DNA of 35,850 nucleotides from Chloroflexota bacterium (GTDB lineage: Bacteria; Chloroflexota; UBA6077; JACCZL01): NCBI GenBank assembly GCA_030447245.1, contig JAUJPG010000049.1, forward strand, positions 1-35,850, read 5' to 3'. The notes beneath the pieces are model-generated. The model saw only the letters and a program-made list of their open reading frames with translations. It did not search any database and had not been told where the DNA came from. This document shows, piece after piece, positions 27,231 to 34,615 of the stretch. Positions within the stretch are counted from its first letter, which is position 1; each line of letters starts with the position of its first letter. The position numbers were made by a program, and so were the translations under genes.

Positions 27231-27540
27231 AAGTGGGCGGACGGCCCTGGTGACCGGCGCGCAGGCTGGGGCATCGGCCACGCCACGGCCCTCGCTCTGG
27301 CGAGGGCCGGGCTCGATGTGGCGGTCAACGACCTGGACGCTTCCAGTGCCGAAACGGCGGCGCAGACTGTGCGCGAGCTGGGGTCGACGTTCGCTCTCCC
27401 TGGCGGGCGACGTCTCCAGCCCGGTCGAGGTTCGGTCGCTGGTGCAACACCTGACCGAGAGCTGGGGCGGGGGACGTCCCGATCAACAAAGGTATCGCAG
27501 AACGGCCCATCTACCACGAATTTGCCCACTCCTCGCATGA
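27231..27540 (+). pseudogene. Short-chain dehydrogenase/reductase, 5' fragment
   Basis: GRTALVTGAQAG and, one frame on, GHATALALARAGLDVAVNDLD make the Rossmann nucleotide-binding start (TGxxxGxG) of a classical SDR. SLAGDVSSPVEVRSLVQHL, an INNAG-like piece and IYHEFAHSS remnants follow. The catalytic Tyr-Lys region is missing: similarity fades by about 27540, less than 200 bp before repeat copy C. No proper start codon is visible (GTA where ATG is expected), so the 5' edge is also damaged. It follows the cyclase by 15 bp. Confidence 0.65.
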
Positions 27541-28091
27541 GACGGAAGGCGACCGGACTGACCGGCACCCATCTAGCGCGTTCGCCAGCGGCCGTCGCAT
27601 CGCTTCACCTCGCGGGTGGAGTCTACAAGATTGAGTCACGGATTGGGGAGTTCTCGTGTGGAGTTGACTCCAGGGAGATGTGGTCAGCGGCTCGATCTCC
27701 AGCGTCTTTTCTCCTTGGCCCGAAAAGACGGAGGAGAATTTGCGCGGAAATTTTCCTGGGCATGCGATGGCCGAACATGGCCTCGCCAGATTGAGCGTGC
27801 GGGGACTAGAAACAAGGGTCAGCACACCGGGTACGGGAGGGTGAGGGAGGTCATGAGGAAGCTCCCCCATCTGAAGAGCCCCCTCGTTTGGAAAGCGTGG
27901 CACCTAGCCCTACAGCGTCACTTCGTGTGGTAACTGCCAGGAGCGGCCGATCCGCTTCCCGCAGCAACTGACGATGCGCATCCAATGCGGCGAGGAGGCC
28001 CTTCATTGCCACCCGCCCATGGCCCACCGAGCAACTCGCGCTCAAGTGACGATGTAGACCCGGTTATCGGAACCCCGAGCGTCCATTACTC
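27541..28091. other. Gene-free stretch holding repeat copy C
   Basis: Between the SDR fragment and the MerR promoter I see no gene. A hairpin, CGTCTTTT (27703-27710) with AAAAGACG (27723-27730), directly precedes repeat copy C (27736-27904). Confidence 0.4.
27736..27904 (+). repeat. Dispersed repeat, copy C
   Basis: It shares nearly the whole of copy B from TTTGCGCGGAAATTTTCC through AAGCGTGGCAC, in the same orientation, with scattered substitutions and single-base gaps. It lacks the final TGGTAC...CATCCAGG part. It sits beside the broken end of the SDR gene and before the metal island. Confidence 0.8.
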
Positions 28092-28123
28092 TTGACCTTG
28101 GAGCTAACTCCATGGTTTAGGCT
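28092..28123 (+). promoter_or_regulatory. MerR-type promoter/operator of the first MerR gene
   Basis: TTGACC (28092-28097) and TAGGCT (28118-28123) are 20 bp apart, the overlong spacing that MerR activators correct. The spacer holds the dyad ACCTTGGAG / CTCCATGGT (one mismatch). It lies 17 bp before the merR start, so the regulator controls itself. Confidence 0.8.
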
Positions 28124-28140
28124 GTGATCGGTAGGTGAAG

Positions 28141-28851
28141 ATGGACGCCGGGCAAGCGGACAAAGTCCTGCGGATCGGGGAGCTCGCCGCCTGCGTCGGC
28201 ACGACTGCTGACACGGTGCGCTATTACGAGCAGCTCGGGCTGCTCGAAGCGCCCACTCGCAGCGACGGGGGATATCGCCTCTATGGTCAGGTGGAACTCG
28301 GACGGCTGCAGTTCATTCGACGGGCCAAGAGCCTGGGCCTGTCACTGGGCGAGATCAAGGCGCTCCTCGGCCTCGCCCAGCAAGGTGAGTGCCGGCCGCT
28401 CCGTAAGCAAGTCGCTGAGTTGCTGCGTCACAAGCTCGAGGAGTGCGACCAGAAGCTGCAGGCACTGGCGGCGTTCAAGGCGAGCCTTGAGGTGCGGTAC
28501 CAACTGGCGCTGCAGAGCCAGGAGGAGCTCGCCTGCAGCTGCGCAACCTTCCCGGCAAGCTGTGCCTGCTTGCCGGTATCGATCGAGGAGGTGCGTCCAC
28601 GACGACCAGACACGACGTGGCCCAGGCAGGGCCGTACGACAGGCCACCAGTTCGAGGTTCAGGAGGAAACGATGGATACACAGACGACCGGGACGACCGA
28701 GCGGGAGAGGCGATCGGATGCGGAGGAGCTCAGGGTGCTGAACGCTGGCTGTGGTTGTGGCTGTGACGGCAGCTGCGGCTGCGGAGGGGCCAAGGCTCAG
28801 GCCGCGCCTGCGCAGTCTTGCGGGTGCGGGTGCTCCGTCCAGAGGCGCTGA
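28141..28851 (+). CDS. MerR-family metal regulator with in-frame Cys-rich (metallothionein-like) tail
   Basis: The reading frame has 236 residues. Residues 9-75 are a MerR winged helix (RIGELAACVGTTADTVRYYE, GGYRLYGQVELGRLQFIRRAKSLGL). The dimer helix follows, with C84 (GECRPL) and C102, and then CSC (132-134) and CAC (141-143) as likely metal ligands. This fits a Zn/Cd/Pb/Hg-type sensor rather than the two-Cys CueR pattern. A normal MerR would end near 155. Here the frame continues without a stop through a linker to residue 178, an ATG with its own AGGAGG. It then enters a tail with eight Cys in CGCGC, CGC and CGCGC groups. It may be a true fusion or two genes joined by loss of a stop. Confidence 0.8.
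   Translation: MDAGQADKVLRIGELAACVGTTADTVRYYEQLGLLEAPTRSDGGYRLYGQVELGRLQFIRRAKSLGLSLGEIKALLGLAQQGECRPLRKQVAELLRHKLEECDQKLQALAAFKASLEVRYQLALQSQEELACSCATFPASCACLPVSIEEVRPRRPDTTWPRQGRTTGHQFEVQEETMDTQTTGTTERERRSDAEELRVLNAGCGCGCDGSCGCGGAKAQAAPAQSCGCGCSVQRR
28672..28851 (+). CDS. Cys-rich metallothionein-like peptide, internal start within the MerR frame
   Basis: AGGAGG (28661-28666) lies 5 nt before an ATG at 28672, in frame with the MerR gene. From it a 59-residue peptide would be made: a polar N-terminal half (MDTQTTGTTERERRSDAEE), then eight Cys in 28 residues as GCGCGCDGSCGCGG and SCGCGCS. This pattern could bind several soft-metal ions. It has no similarity I can name to classical metallothioneins beyond Cys density. 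Placed under a MerR-type promoter and closed by a strong terminator, it is probably a metal buffer made together with its regulator. Confidence 0.6.
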   Translation: MDTQTTGTTERERRSDAEELRVLNAGCGCGCDGSCGCGGAKAQAAPAQSCGCGCSVQRR

Positions 28852-28875
28852 CCGCTGCTACAGCCATCTGCAGAG

Positions 28876-28904
28876 GAGGGTGGGGTTTTCCCCACCCTCT
28901 TTTT
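28876..28904 (+). terminator. Strong intrinsic terminator after the MerR/Cys-rich gene
   Basis: GAGGGTGGGG (28876-28885) pairs perfectly with CCCCACCCTC (28890-28899) around TTTT and is followed by TTTTT. Confidence 0.9.
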
Positions 28905-28950
28905 CGGAGGGCCTTGCCGATTCGTGAGGGGTGAGTACCGTCGCACTGGT

Positions 28951-29214
28951 ATGCAACTGCAGCTCCTCTTTCGGCCTAGCTGCGTCGACTGTCAGGCAGT
29001 CAGGATCCTCGTCCGGCGAATCAAGCCGGATTACCCTGACCTTGAAGTCGAGGAGATCAGTCTGACCGCCCAGCCCGAGCTGGCTACCAAACATCAATTG
29101 GGCTCAACGCCTGGAATCATGATCAACGGCAGGCTCATCGCCAGAAAGCACATCAAGGAGGCTGAGCTGCGCCGTGCGCTCATGAGACGGCGACCACGGC
29201 CACGACAGCAATAA
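28951..29214 (+). CDS. Small thioredoxin-like protein
   Basis: The 87-residue protein has a thioredoxin-fold outline: strand LQLLFRPSC, a CVDC redox pair at residues 10-13, helix AVRILVRRIK, strand EVEEISLT, and the cis-Pro loop GSTPGIMINGRLI. It resembles the compact thioredoxins or glutaredoxins found in metal and thiol-stress loci. It could also bind a metal through its CxxC. The ATG at 28951 gives a clean N terminus, but its ribosome site is weak; GTG codons at 28924 and 28931 are alternatives. It lies after the terminator, so it needs its own promoter or read-through. Confidence 0.7.
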   Translation: MQLQLLFRPSCVDCQAVRILVRRIKPDYPDLEVEEISLTAQPELATKHQLGSTPGIMINGRLIARKHIKEAELRRALMRRRPRPRQQ

Positions 29215-29388
29215 GCCCCGACAGATGAACGTTGGAGTTCGTCGGGAGGACATCGGGCTGCTCACCGCTAGGAGGGTAATGGGAACGACGCTCTTTCATG
29301 AATTCGCATAGTTGTATCATATTGTACACTGATTGCAAATCAACCCACTGGCTTCCGGTAGGACAGCGGCCACTCTAGACCGCGCCCA
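29215..29388. other. AT-rich intergenic region between convergent genes
   Basis: The stretch 29295-29345 is much richer in A+T than the rest of the window (GTATCATATTGTACACTG). No hairpin or gene is evident. It may be a foreign junction. Confidence 0.3.
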
Positions 29389-30747
29389 TCATGCTCGTCT
29401 GAGCAGGTCCGTCGCCGCGGCCTGAACAGGGTCCCACACGCTGTTGAACGGTGGCGCATACGCCAGGTCCAGCCTGGTCAGATCCTCGACCGTCAGCCCC
29501 GTGTAGAGCGCCGTCGCGAGCACGTCGATGCGCTTGGCCACCCCGCCCCGTCCCACCGCCTGGCCGCCCAGCAGCCGTCCGGTAGCCTGCTCGGCCACCA
29601 GCTTGACCGTCAAGCTCTGCGCATCGGGTAGGTAGCCGGCATGATCGGTCGAGTCCAGCGAGGTGGCGACACACGCCAGCCCGGCTTCCGCGGCCTCCCG
29701 TTCGCTCAGGCCGGTGCGTCCGACTTTGAGGTCGAAGACCCGGGTGACGGCCGTCCCCACGATCCCTGCAAACCGCTCCTCGCCACCAGCCGCATTCCGC
29801 CCGGCGATGCGGCCCTGCTTATTGGCGGTCGTGCCGAGCGGCAGCCACGTCGGTCGCCCCAGGATGCGGCGCCAGTGCTCGGCACAATCTCCGGCCGCGA
29901 AGATGTCAGGCACGTTCGTCCTCAGGTGGTCATCGACCGCGATGGCGCCGGTTGAGCCGCAGTCGACCCCGGCCGTTCTGGCCACCTCCACGTTTGGTCG
30001 AACACCGGTGGCTAGGATCACCAGATCGGCCGGTACTTCCCCGCGGCTGGTGTGCACGTCGGCGACGCGACCGCCCTTGCCCTCGCAGGCCTCGAGAACG
30101 CTGTCGCAGAGGCTAAGATCGACCCCGTGCCGCTTGAGCTCCCCGTCCAGGGACGCCGCGATCTCGACATCAACCGAAGGAAAGAGCTGTTGGCTGCGCT
30201 GGACCAGCCGTACTTGCAGGCCCAGTCGGACCAGGTTCTCGGCCATCTCCAGGCCGATGTAGCCCCCGCCTACGATCACCGCGCGCCTGGGGCGATGCTC
30301 GCGCAGGTAGTCCTGCATCGCGATCGCATCCTCCAGCACGTCGAGGTGGAAGACGCCGGCCAGGTCGAGCCCCGGCACCAGCGGCCTGAGCGGCGAGGCA
30401 CCGGTCGCGATCAGCAGACAGTTATAGGCGTGCTCAGTCTCGGCGCCACTCTCGAGCTCCCTCACCCGGACCACTCGACGGTTCGCATCGATCGCCGTCA
30501 CATCGTGGCCGAGCCGCACCACGATCCCACGCTGCGCGAACTCGCCCACCGTGCGGGCAATCAGCCGGTTGTGGTCCTCCACCAGCCCACCGATCAGGTA
30601 GGGCAGACCGCACTGGCTGTAGGATGCAAACCCGTTCCGGTCGAAGGCGACGATCTCTAGGTCCGGGGCACACCGTCGAGCCTCGGACGCCGCGCTCATG
30701 CCGGCCGCGTCGGCGCCGATGATGACGAACCGCGCGGGCAGCTTCAC
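29389..30747 (-). CDS. CoA-disulfide reductase-like FAD/NAD(P) oxidoreductase
   Basis: The 452-residue protein has an N-terminal FAD-binding motif (FVIIGADAAGMSAASEA), the single active Cys at 46 (SYSQCGLPYLIGG) typical of CoA-disulfide/persulfide reductases and NADH oxidases, and ATGASP. The NAD(P) site is VIVGGGYIGLEMAENL, and FAD site two is VPDIFAAGDCAEHW. A C-terminal dimer domain with the second catalytic region closes it. The family reduces CoA disulfides, polysulfides or oxygen with NAD(P)H. Here it sits downstream of a MerR gene in a metal island, which suggests a role in thiol balance under metal stress (inference). The start is GTG at 30747 with a weak ribosome site. Confidence 0.85.
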   Translation of the reverse strand: MKLPARFVIIGADAAGMSAASEARRCAPDLEIVAFDRNGFASYSQCGLPYLIGGLVEDHNRLIARTVGEFAQRGIVVRLGHDVTAIDANRRVVRVRELESGAETEHAYNCLLIATGASPLRPLVPGLDLAGVFHLDVLEDAIAMQDYLREHRPRRAVIVGGGYIGLEMAENLVRLGLQVRLVQRSQQLFPSVDVEIAASLDGELKRHGVDLSLCDSVLEACEGKGGRVADVHTSRGEVPADLVILATGVRPNVEVARTAGVDCGSTGAIAVDDHLRTNVPDIFAAGDCAEHWRRILGRPTWLPLGTTANKQGRIAGRNAAGGEERFAGIVGTAVTRVFDLKVGRTGLSEREAAEAGLACVATSLDSTDHAGYLPDAQSLTVKLVAEQATGRLLGGQAVGRGGVAKRIDVLATALYTGLTVEDLTRLDLAYAPPFNSVWDPVQAAATDLLRRA

Positions 30748-30863
30748 GGATGCTTCTGCCTGATCAGCTTGACTTCCTGGACGCTTGGCTGCTGCTCGAT
30801 GGCTACAGGTAGGAAAGGAGCCGATACTCGGCCATTATCGGATCGAATGCCTCGATCGTCGTA

Positions 30864-31292
30864 TTACCTAGCTCGCGGTTCTGCCTCGATGATCCGACAG
30901 ACCACGGCCTGCTCGCCGCGCTGATCGCTCGCCTCAGCCGCATTCCGCGCCTGCACCAACGCTTTCCGGAGCGCCCGCAGGTCCGCCATCGTTCGGTCGA
31001 TCTCCTGGATGTGGGCCCCGACCAGCTGCAGGACCGCGCCGCAGGGCTGGGTTCCGCCACGCTCCAGCTCGATGATCTCCTTGATCTCCTCCAGGCGCAG
31101 CCCCAGGCTCTTGGCGCGGCGGATGAAGCGCAGCACGTCAACGTCGCGCTCCGAGTAGGTCCGGTACCCCGACTCGGTTCGCTCGGCCGTCGGCAGGAGC
31201 CCGCGGCTTTCGTACAGGCGGATCGCCTTGGGGGTCAGTCCGGTGCGGCGGGCGGCCTGGCCGACCGTGATGGTTCCAGTGGTCTGTGCCAT
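30864..31292 (-). CDS. MerR-family metal-responsive regulator
   Basis: The 142-residue protein has the MerR helix-turn-helix (ITVGQAARRTGLTPKAIRLYE), the SGYRTYSERDVDVLRFIRRA wing and a long dimer helix. C84 (TQPCGAV) aligns with the first metal-ligand Cys of MerR/ZntR proteins, and C132 (VVCRII) with the last. The middle Cys is missing, and the short CueR-type loop with paired Cys is not obvious, so the metal is uncertain. It is divergent from the HMA/ATPase genes, and the shared 83-bp gap carries a classic MerR operator. CoA-disulfide reductase follows 116 bp downstream on the same strand. Confidence 0.88.
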   Translation of the reverse strand: MAQTTGTITVGQAARRTGLTPKAIRLYESRGLLPTAERTESGYRTYSERDVDVLRFIRRAKSLGLRLEEIKEIIELERGGTQPCGAVLQLVGAHIQEIDRTMADLRALRKALVQARNAAEASDQRGEQAVVCRIIEAEPRAR

Positions 31293-31309
31293 ATCAACTC
31301 TATTATCCC

Positions 31310-31341
31310 TTGACCTTGTCCCGAGGGCAAGGTTGTAGACT
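31310..31341 (+). promoter_or_regulatory. MerR-type promoter/operator of the HMA/P1B-ATPase operon
   Basis: TTGACC (31310-31315) and TAGACT (31336-31341) are 20 bp apart. Inside lies the dyad ACCTTGTCC / GGGCAAGGT (31313-31333, one mismatch, 3-nt centre). The over-wide spacer and centred dyad are the hallmark of promoters that a metal-bound MerR protein untwists. The half-site ACCTTG is shared with the promoter at 28092. Confidence 0.88.
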
Positions 31342-31375
31342 GGCACTAACAGGAGAGAAAGGAGGCCTGGGAACC

Positions 31376-31585
31376 ATGGAACAGCTCGTCTTGAAGGTGG
31401 GCGGCATGACCTGCACCGCGTGTGAGAACCGCATCCGGTGCGCACTGGGCAAGCTCGAGGGTGTCAGGCAGGCGCGGGCGGATCACCAGGCCGGCGAGGT
31501 CCGCGTCGTGGTCGACCCGGCCAAGACCCCAGAGACCGCGGTCCGCGCCTGCATCACGGATGCCGGCTACGAGGTATCCCCATGA
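31376..31585 (+). CDS. HMA-domain metallochaperone (CopZ-like)
   Basis: The 69-residue single HMA domain has the metal motif GGMTCTAC (Cys 13 and 16) in the usual loop and the ferredoxin-like beta-alpha-beta pattern to the closing GYEV. Such chaperones carry Cu(I) or similar soft metals to a P1B ATPase. AAAGGAGG lies upstream of the ATG, and the TGA overlaps the ATPase ATG as ATGA (31582-31585), so the pair is translationally coupled. The MerR operator lies 35 bp before the start. Confidence 0.9.
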   Translation: MEQLVLKVGGMTCTACENRIRCALGKLEGVRQARADHQAGEVRVVVDPAKTPETAVRACITDAGYEVSP

Positions 31586-34038
31586 CCACAGCACTCAAAG
31601 AGCCGTCAACTATCGCCCCGTACTGGGACGAAACGCTGCCGGACGGTCACAGCCGCTTCCGGGCCAAGATCGGCGGCCTGCACTGCTCGCTCTGCACCGG
31701 GACCATCGAGAAGGCCCTCGGCCGTCAGGACGGCGTCGAGAAGGTCTCGGTCAGCCTCACCCACGAGCAGGCCCTCGTCGACTACGACCCGAAGAAGGTC
31801 CGGCCTGACGAGCTGCTCGAGACGCTGCGCGACATCGGCTACACGATCTGGGACCCGCGCAAGGTGCGGGCCTACGAGGAGGAGGAGGCCGAGCTGGCCC
31901 GGGAAGGCAACCGCCTGGTCGCCGCGAGCGCCTTCAGCCTGGTCACGATCGCGCTGATTGCGAACCTCACCAACCTCTGGTCGCTGGCCATCCCCATCAC
32001 GGTGGGCGCAAGCCTGATCACCGTCGCCTTCTTGATCCTCAGGGGCCGGGGGCCTGGCAAAGAGGTCGCCGGGATCGCGGGCATGGTGATCGTCCTGGCG
32101 GGGGCGCTTGCCGTCAACGTCCAAGGGCTGCTGCGCGAGCCGCTGCCCTGGATCATCGGGGCCTTCGCCCTCGTTGTCGTCTTCGGCCTCGCCCGGCACA
32201 TCCTGGTGATGGCCTGGCAATCGCTTCGGCGCGGCATCCTCAACCAGCACGTGATGCTCGAGATCGGCGCGTTTGCCGGCATCGTCGGCGGGCTTATCGG
32301 CCTGGTCACCCGGCTGCCCGACTTCCCGACCGCGCCGTTTTTTGCGGTGTCGGTGCTGGTCGTCAACTACCACATCTTCTCCGAGTTCCTCTCGCTGCTC
32401 GTCAAAACCCGCAGCTCCCAGTCGGTCAAGCGCTTGCTGGACCTGCAGCCCGACACGGCCCGAGTCGTCCGCGACGGGGTGGAGCGGGACGTACCGCTGG
32501 CCGAGGTCGTGGTCGGTGATCTGGTCCGGGTTCGGCCCGGCGAGCGCATCCCGGTCGATGGCCAGGTGGTCGGCGGTCACTCCGCGGTTGACGAGTCCTT
32601 CGTCACGGGCGAGCCGATCCCGGTCGAGAAGACGGATGGTGCCAGGGTGATCGGCGGCTCGATCAACGGCACCGGCACGCTGCTGGTCAAAGTCAGCATC
32701 ATCGGCGAAGGGACCTTCCTCCAGCAGGTGGCCCGCCACATCGAGGACGCGCGGGCCCTCAAGCCGGGGCTGCTGCACGTCGTCGATCGCATCCTGGTCG
32801 TCTACACGCCCACGGTCCTGACGATCGCGCTGATCGCCCTCCTTCTTTGGAGCGTCGGCGCCTGGCAGGTCACGGGCCAGCCGGACCTGCAGCGGGCGGT
32901 CTTCGCCGCCCTGAGCGTGCTGGTCATGGGCTATCCCTGCGCCGTCGGGATCGCCGCGCCTTTGGCCATCGTCAGGGGAGCGGGCGCCGCGGCCGAGCAG
33001 GGCATCATCATGCGTACCGGCGAGGCGTTCCAGGCATTCGGGTCCGTGCGCACCATGGTGCTGGACAAGACCGGCACCCTGACCGAAGGCAAGTCCACCG
33101 TCCAGGAGATCGAGGCGCTCGGCGACACGAATGAGCTCCTGGCTATCGCCGCCGCCGCGGAGGCCTCCTCGGAGCACCCGCTCGGCCAAGCGGTGGTGAG
33201 CGAGGCCCTCGAGCGCAAGCTCAACCTCCCCACGGTGACAACCTTCGACTCGTTCACCGGCCACGGCGTCGCCGCGACGATCGAAGGGGCTCGCGTCGTC
33301 GTCGGACGGCCGCAGTTTCTCCAGGATGAGGGCGTTGACCTCGATCCGTTGACCGCGCGCATCGATCAGCTCGAGACGGCCGGTCGAACGGTCATCGCCG
33401 TCAGCCGGGAGCGGCAGCTGCTCGGGGTCATCGCCCTGGGCGATCAGCTACGGCCCGATGCTGTCCGCGCGGTCGCGACCATGCGCACGGCTGGGCTGAC
33501 GCCCGTGCTGGTCACGGGCGACAACGAGCGGGCGGCCAAGCTGGTGGCCCAGCAGCTTGGCATTACTGACGTGCACGCCGGCGTGCTCCCTGGTCAAAAG
33601 GCCGAGATCGTCCGGCAGCTGCAAGCCAACGGACGGGTTGCGATGGTCGGCGATGGAATCAACGATGCGCCCGCGCTGATGCAGGCCGATGTGGGCCTGG
33701 CCATGGGCCGGGGGACCGACATCGCCATCGAGTCCTCGGACATCATCATCGTCCGCAACCGCCTGGAAGCGGTGCTCACCGCCCGCGACATCAGCATCCG
33801 CAGCTACCGCAAGACCAAGCAAAACGTCCTGCTGGCCTTCCTCTTCAACGGCATCGGGGTTCCGGCGGCTGCCACTGGCCTGGTCTACCCGGTGTGGGCG
33901 ATGGCGGCGATGGCGCTGTCCGTGACCACGATCTTCATCAACTCGATCGGGGATCGGCCGGCCATCCTGTTCGACGCCCTCCAGAGCGTCGGTCGGCCAG
34001 CCCCTGAACCGCGCAGCCAGCTGCCCAAGGCAGCCTGA
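31582..34038 (+). CDS. P1B-type heavy-metal-translocating ATPase with YPC motif
   Basis: The 818-residue protein has an N-terminal HMA domain (GLHCSLC, Cys 35 and 38), then membrane helices, the actuator loop ([15 protein letters not shown]), and the channel helix with Y451-P452-C453 where most metal pumps have CPC. The phosphorylation site is D495 (DKTGTLTEG); EHPLGQAV carries the P1B His-Pro, and [10 protein letters not shown] closes the hinge. The last helices have [12 protein letters not shown] and [12 protein letters not shown], where Cu(I) pumps have YN and MxxSS. It uses ATP to export a soft metal across the membrane, but the changed ligands leave specificity open. HMA proteins flank it on both sides. 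Confidence 0.92.
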   Translation: MTTALKEPSTIAPYWDETLPDGHSRFRAKIGGLHCSLCTGTIEKALGRQDGVEKVSVSLTHEQALVDYDPKKVRPDELLETLRDIGYTIWDPRKVRAYEEEEAELAREGNRLVAASAFSLVTIALIANLTNLWSLAIPITVGASLITVAFLILRGRGPGKEVAGIAGMVIVLAGALAVNVQGLLREPLPWIIGAFALVVVFGLARHILVMAWQSLRRGILNQHVMLEIGAFAGIVGGLIGLVTRLPDFPTAPFFAVSVLVVNYHIFSEFLSLLVKTRSSQSVKRLLDLQPDTARVVRDGVERDVPLAEVVVGDLVRVRPGERIPVDGQVVGGHSAVDESFVTGEPIPVEKTDGARVIGGSINGTGTLLVKVSIIGEGTFLQQVARHIEDARALKPGLLHVVDRILVVYTPTVLTIALIALLLWSVGAWQVTGQPDLQRAVFAALSVLVMGYPCAVGIAAPLAIVRGAGAAAEQGIIMRTGEAFQAFGSVRTMVLDKTGTLTEGKSTVQEIEALGDTNELLAIAAAAEASSEHPLGQAVVSEALERKLNLPTVTTFDSFTGHGVAATIEGARVVVGRPQFLQDEGVDLDPLTARIDQLETAGRTVIAVSRERQLLGVIALGDQLRPDAVRAVATMRTAGLTPVLVTGDNERAAKLVAQQLGITDVHAGVLPGQKAEIVRQLQANGRVAMVGDGINDAPALMQADVGLAMGRGTDIAIESSDIIIVRNRLEAVLTARDISIRSYRKTKQNVLLAFLFNGIGVPAAATGLVYPVWAMAAMALSVTTIFINSIGDRPAILFDALQSVGRPAPEPRSQLPKAA

Positions 34039-34068
34039 GGATTGTCGAGCTTCAAGGAGGTGCAGGGT

Positions 34069-34365
34069 ATGAACATCTTCAATCGGTCCAAGGGCCAGCC
34101 GTCTGAGGACCCGCCCGGCCTCGCGCCGGGGGCGGGCGAGAAGATGGTGATCTTCAGTGAGCTTGGGATGCGCTGAAACGGCTGTCGGGCTTCGGTCGAA
34201 GCCGAGTTGCAGCAAGTTGCGGGCACCCACCAGGTCGAGGTCGATTTGGACAAGCAGGCAGCGACGGTGGTGTTTGATCCCGCGGTGGTCAATCAACAGA
34301 TCCTGCGGGAGGCCGTCAAGCGGGCCGGCTACACCCCCAAATCGGAAAGCATCCTTGAGGGCTGA
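34069..34365 (+). CDS. HMA-domain metallochaperone with in-frame TGA at the first metal-ligand Cys: candidate selenoprotein
   Basis: From an ATG at 34069 with AAGGAGGTG, the frame runs 98 codons to a TGA at 34363, with one internal TGA at codon 36 (34174-34176). The translated domain is a normal HMA fold: EKMVIFSELGMR, then the TGA, then NGCRASVEAELQQVAGTHQ, and VEVDLDKQAATVVFDP to AGYTP. The TGA replaces exactly the first Cys of GMxCxxC, giving GMR-U-NGC. No indel is involved; both flanks share one frame. A hairpin with GGUC loop follows at SECIS distance. If read as Sec, this is a UxxC metallochaperone for the adjacent pump. Otherwise it is a pseudogene or a single C-to-A error. The 30-residue N-terminal extension is hydrophilic. 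Confidence 0.7.
34185..34205 (+). promoter_or_regulatory. Bacterial SECIS-like hairpin downstream of the in-frame TGA
   Basis: GGCTTC (34188-34193) pairs with GAAGCC (34198-34203) around loop GGTC. Below it G34187 is bulged, and T34185-C34186 pair with G34204-A34205. Seventeen nucleotides separate the TGA from the loop; in E. coli fdhF it is 18, with the same GGUC loop and a bulge below. This meets the published general rule for bacterial SECIS elements (small loop, G in the first two loop positions, 16-37 nt spacing), as I recall it. Confidence 0.6.
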
Positions 34366-34399
34366 TCACGAGACTGCGCTAGAGGGGAGGTGAGAGACG

Positions 34400-34546
34400 A
34401 TGGCCTGGAAGCAAGGAGAGGTCTACCGCTGCCCCGACCCCAACTGTGGCTGCGAGGTGACGGTGACCAAGGCGCCGCAGGCAGGATCCGGCGGAGACCA
34501 GCCGCCAACCTGCTGCTGTGGCAACACGATGCAGAAGCACGGTTAA
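34400..34546 (+). CDS. Small Cys-rich metal-binding protein (48 residues)
   Basis: MAWKQGEVYRCPDPNCGCEV is followed by a short variable linker and then TCCCGNTMQKHG, giving six Cys as CPDPNCGC and CCC. AGGGGAGGTG lies 8 nt before the ATG and the frame ends with TAA. The two Cys clusters resemble a zinc ribbon or a small metallothionein-like chelator. I recall similar short unnamed proteins next to metal genes, but no defined family. It is the third soft-metal-binding polypeptide in the operon, 34 bp after the UxxC HMA gene. Confidence 0.75.
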   Translation: MAWKQGEVYRCPDPNCGCEVTVTKAPQAGSGGDQPPTCCCGNTMQKHG

Positions 34547-34559
34547 GCAAGGCGTCTTC

Positions 34560-34595
34560 GAGGGCAGCTCGGTGCTTGGCAGTCGGGCTGCCCTC
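34560..34595. terminator. Hairpin after the Cys-rich gene
   Basis: GAGGGCAGC (34560-34568) pairs with GCTGCCCTC (34587-34595) around an 18-nt loop. There is no T-run. It may end the pump operon before the surface-protein gene. Confidence 0.5.
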
Positions 34596-34615
34596 ATCTG
34601 GTCAAAGGAACAAGG

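Noticed and set aside
31606..33264. 552-codon open frame antisense to the P1B ATPase
   Set aside because: The composition is Asp/Arg/Gly-rich and mirrors the pump codons; there is no ribosome site and no family.
33448..34296. Leftward frame over the pump end and the UxxC HMA gene
   Set aside because: It is antisense to two recognisable domains and is His/Arg/Gly-rich shadow sequence.
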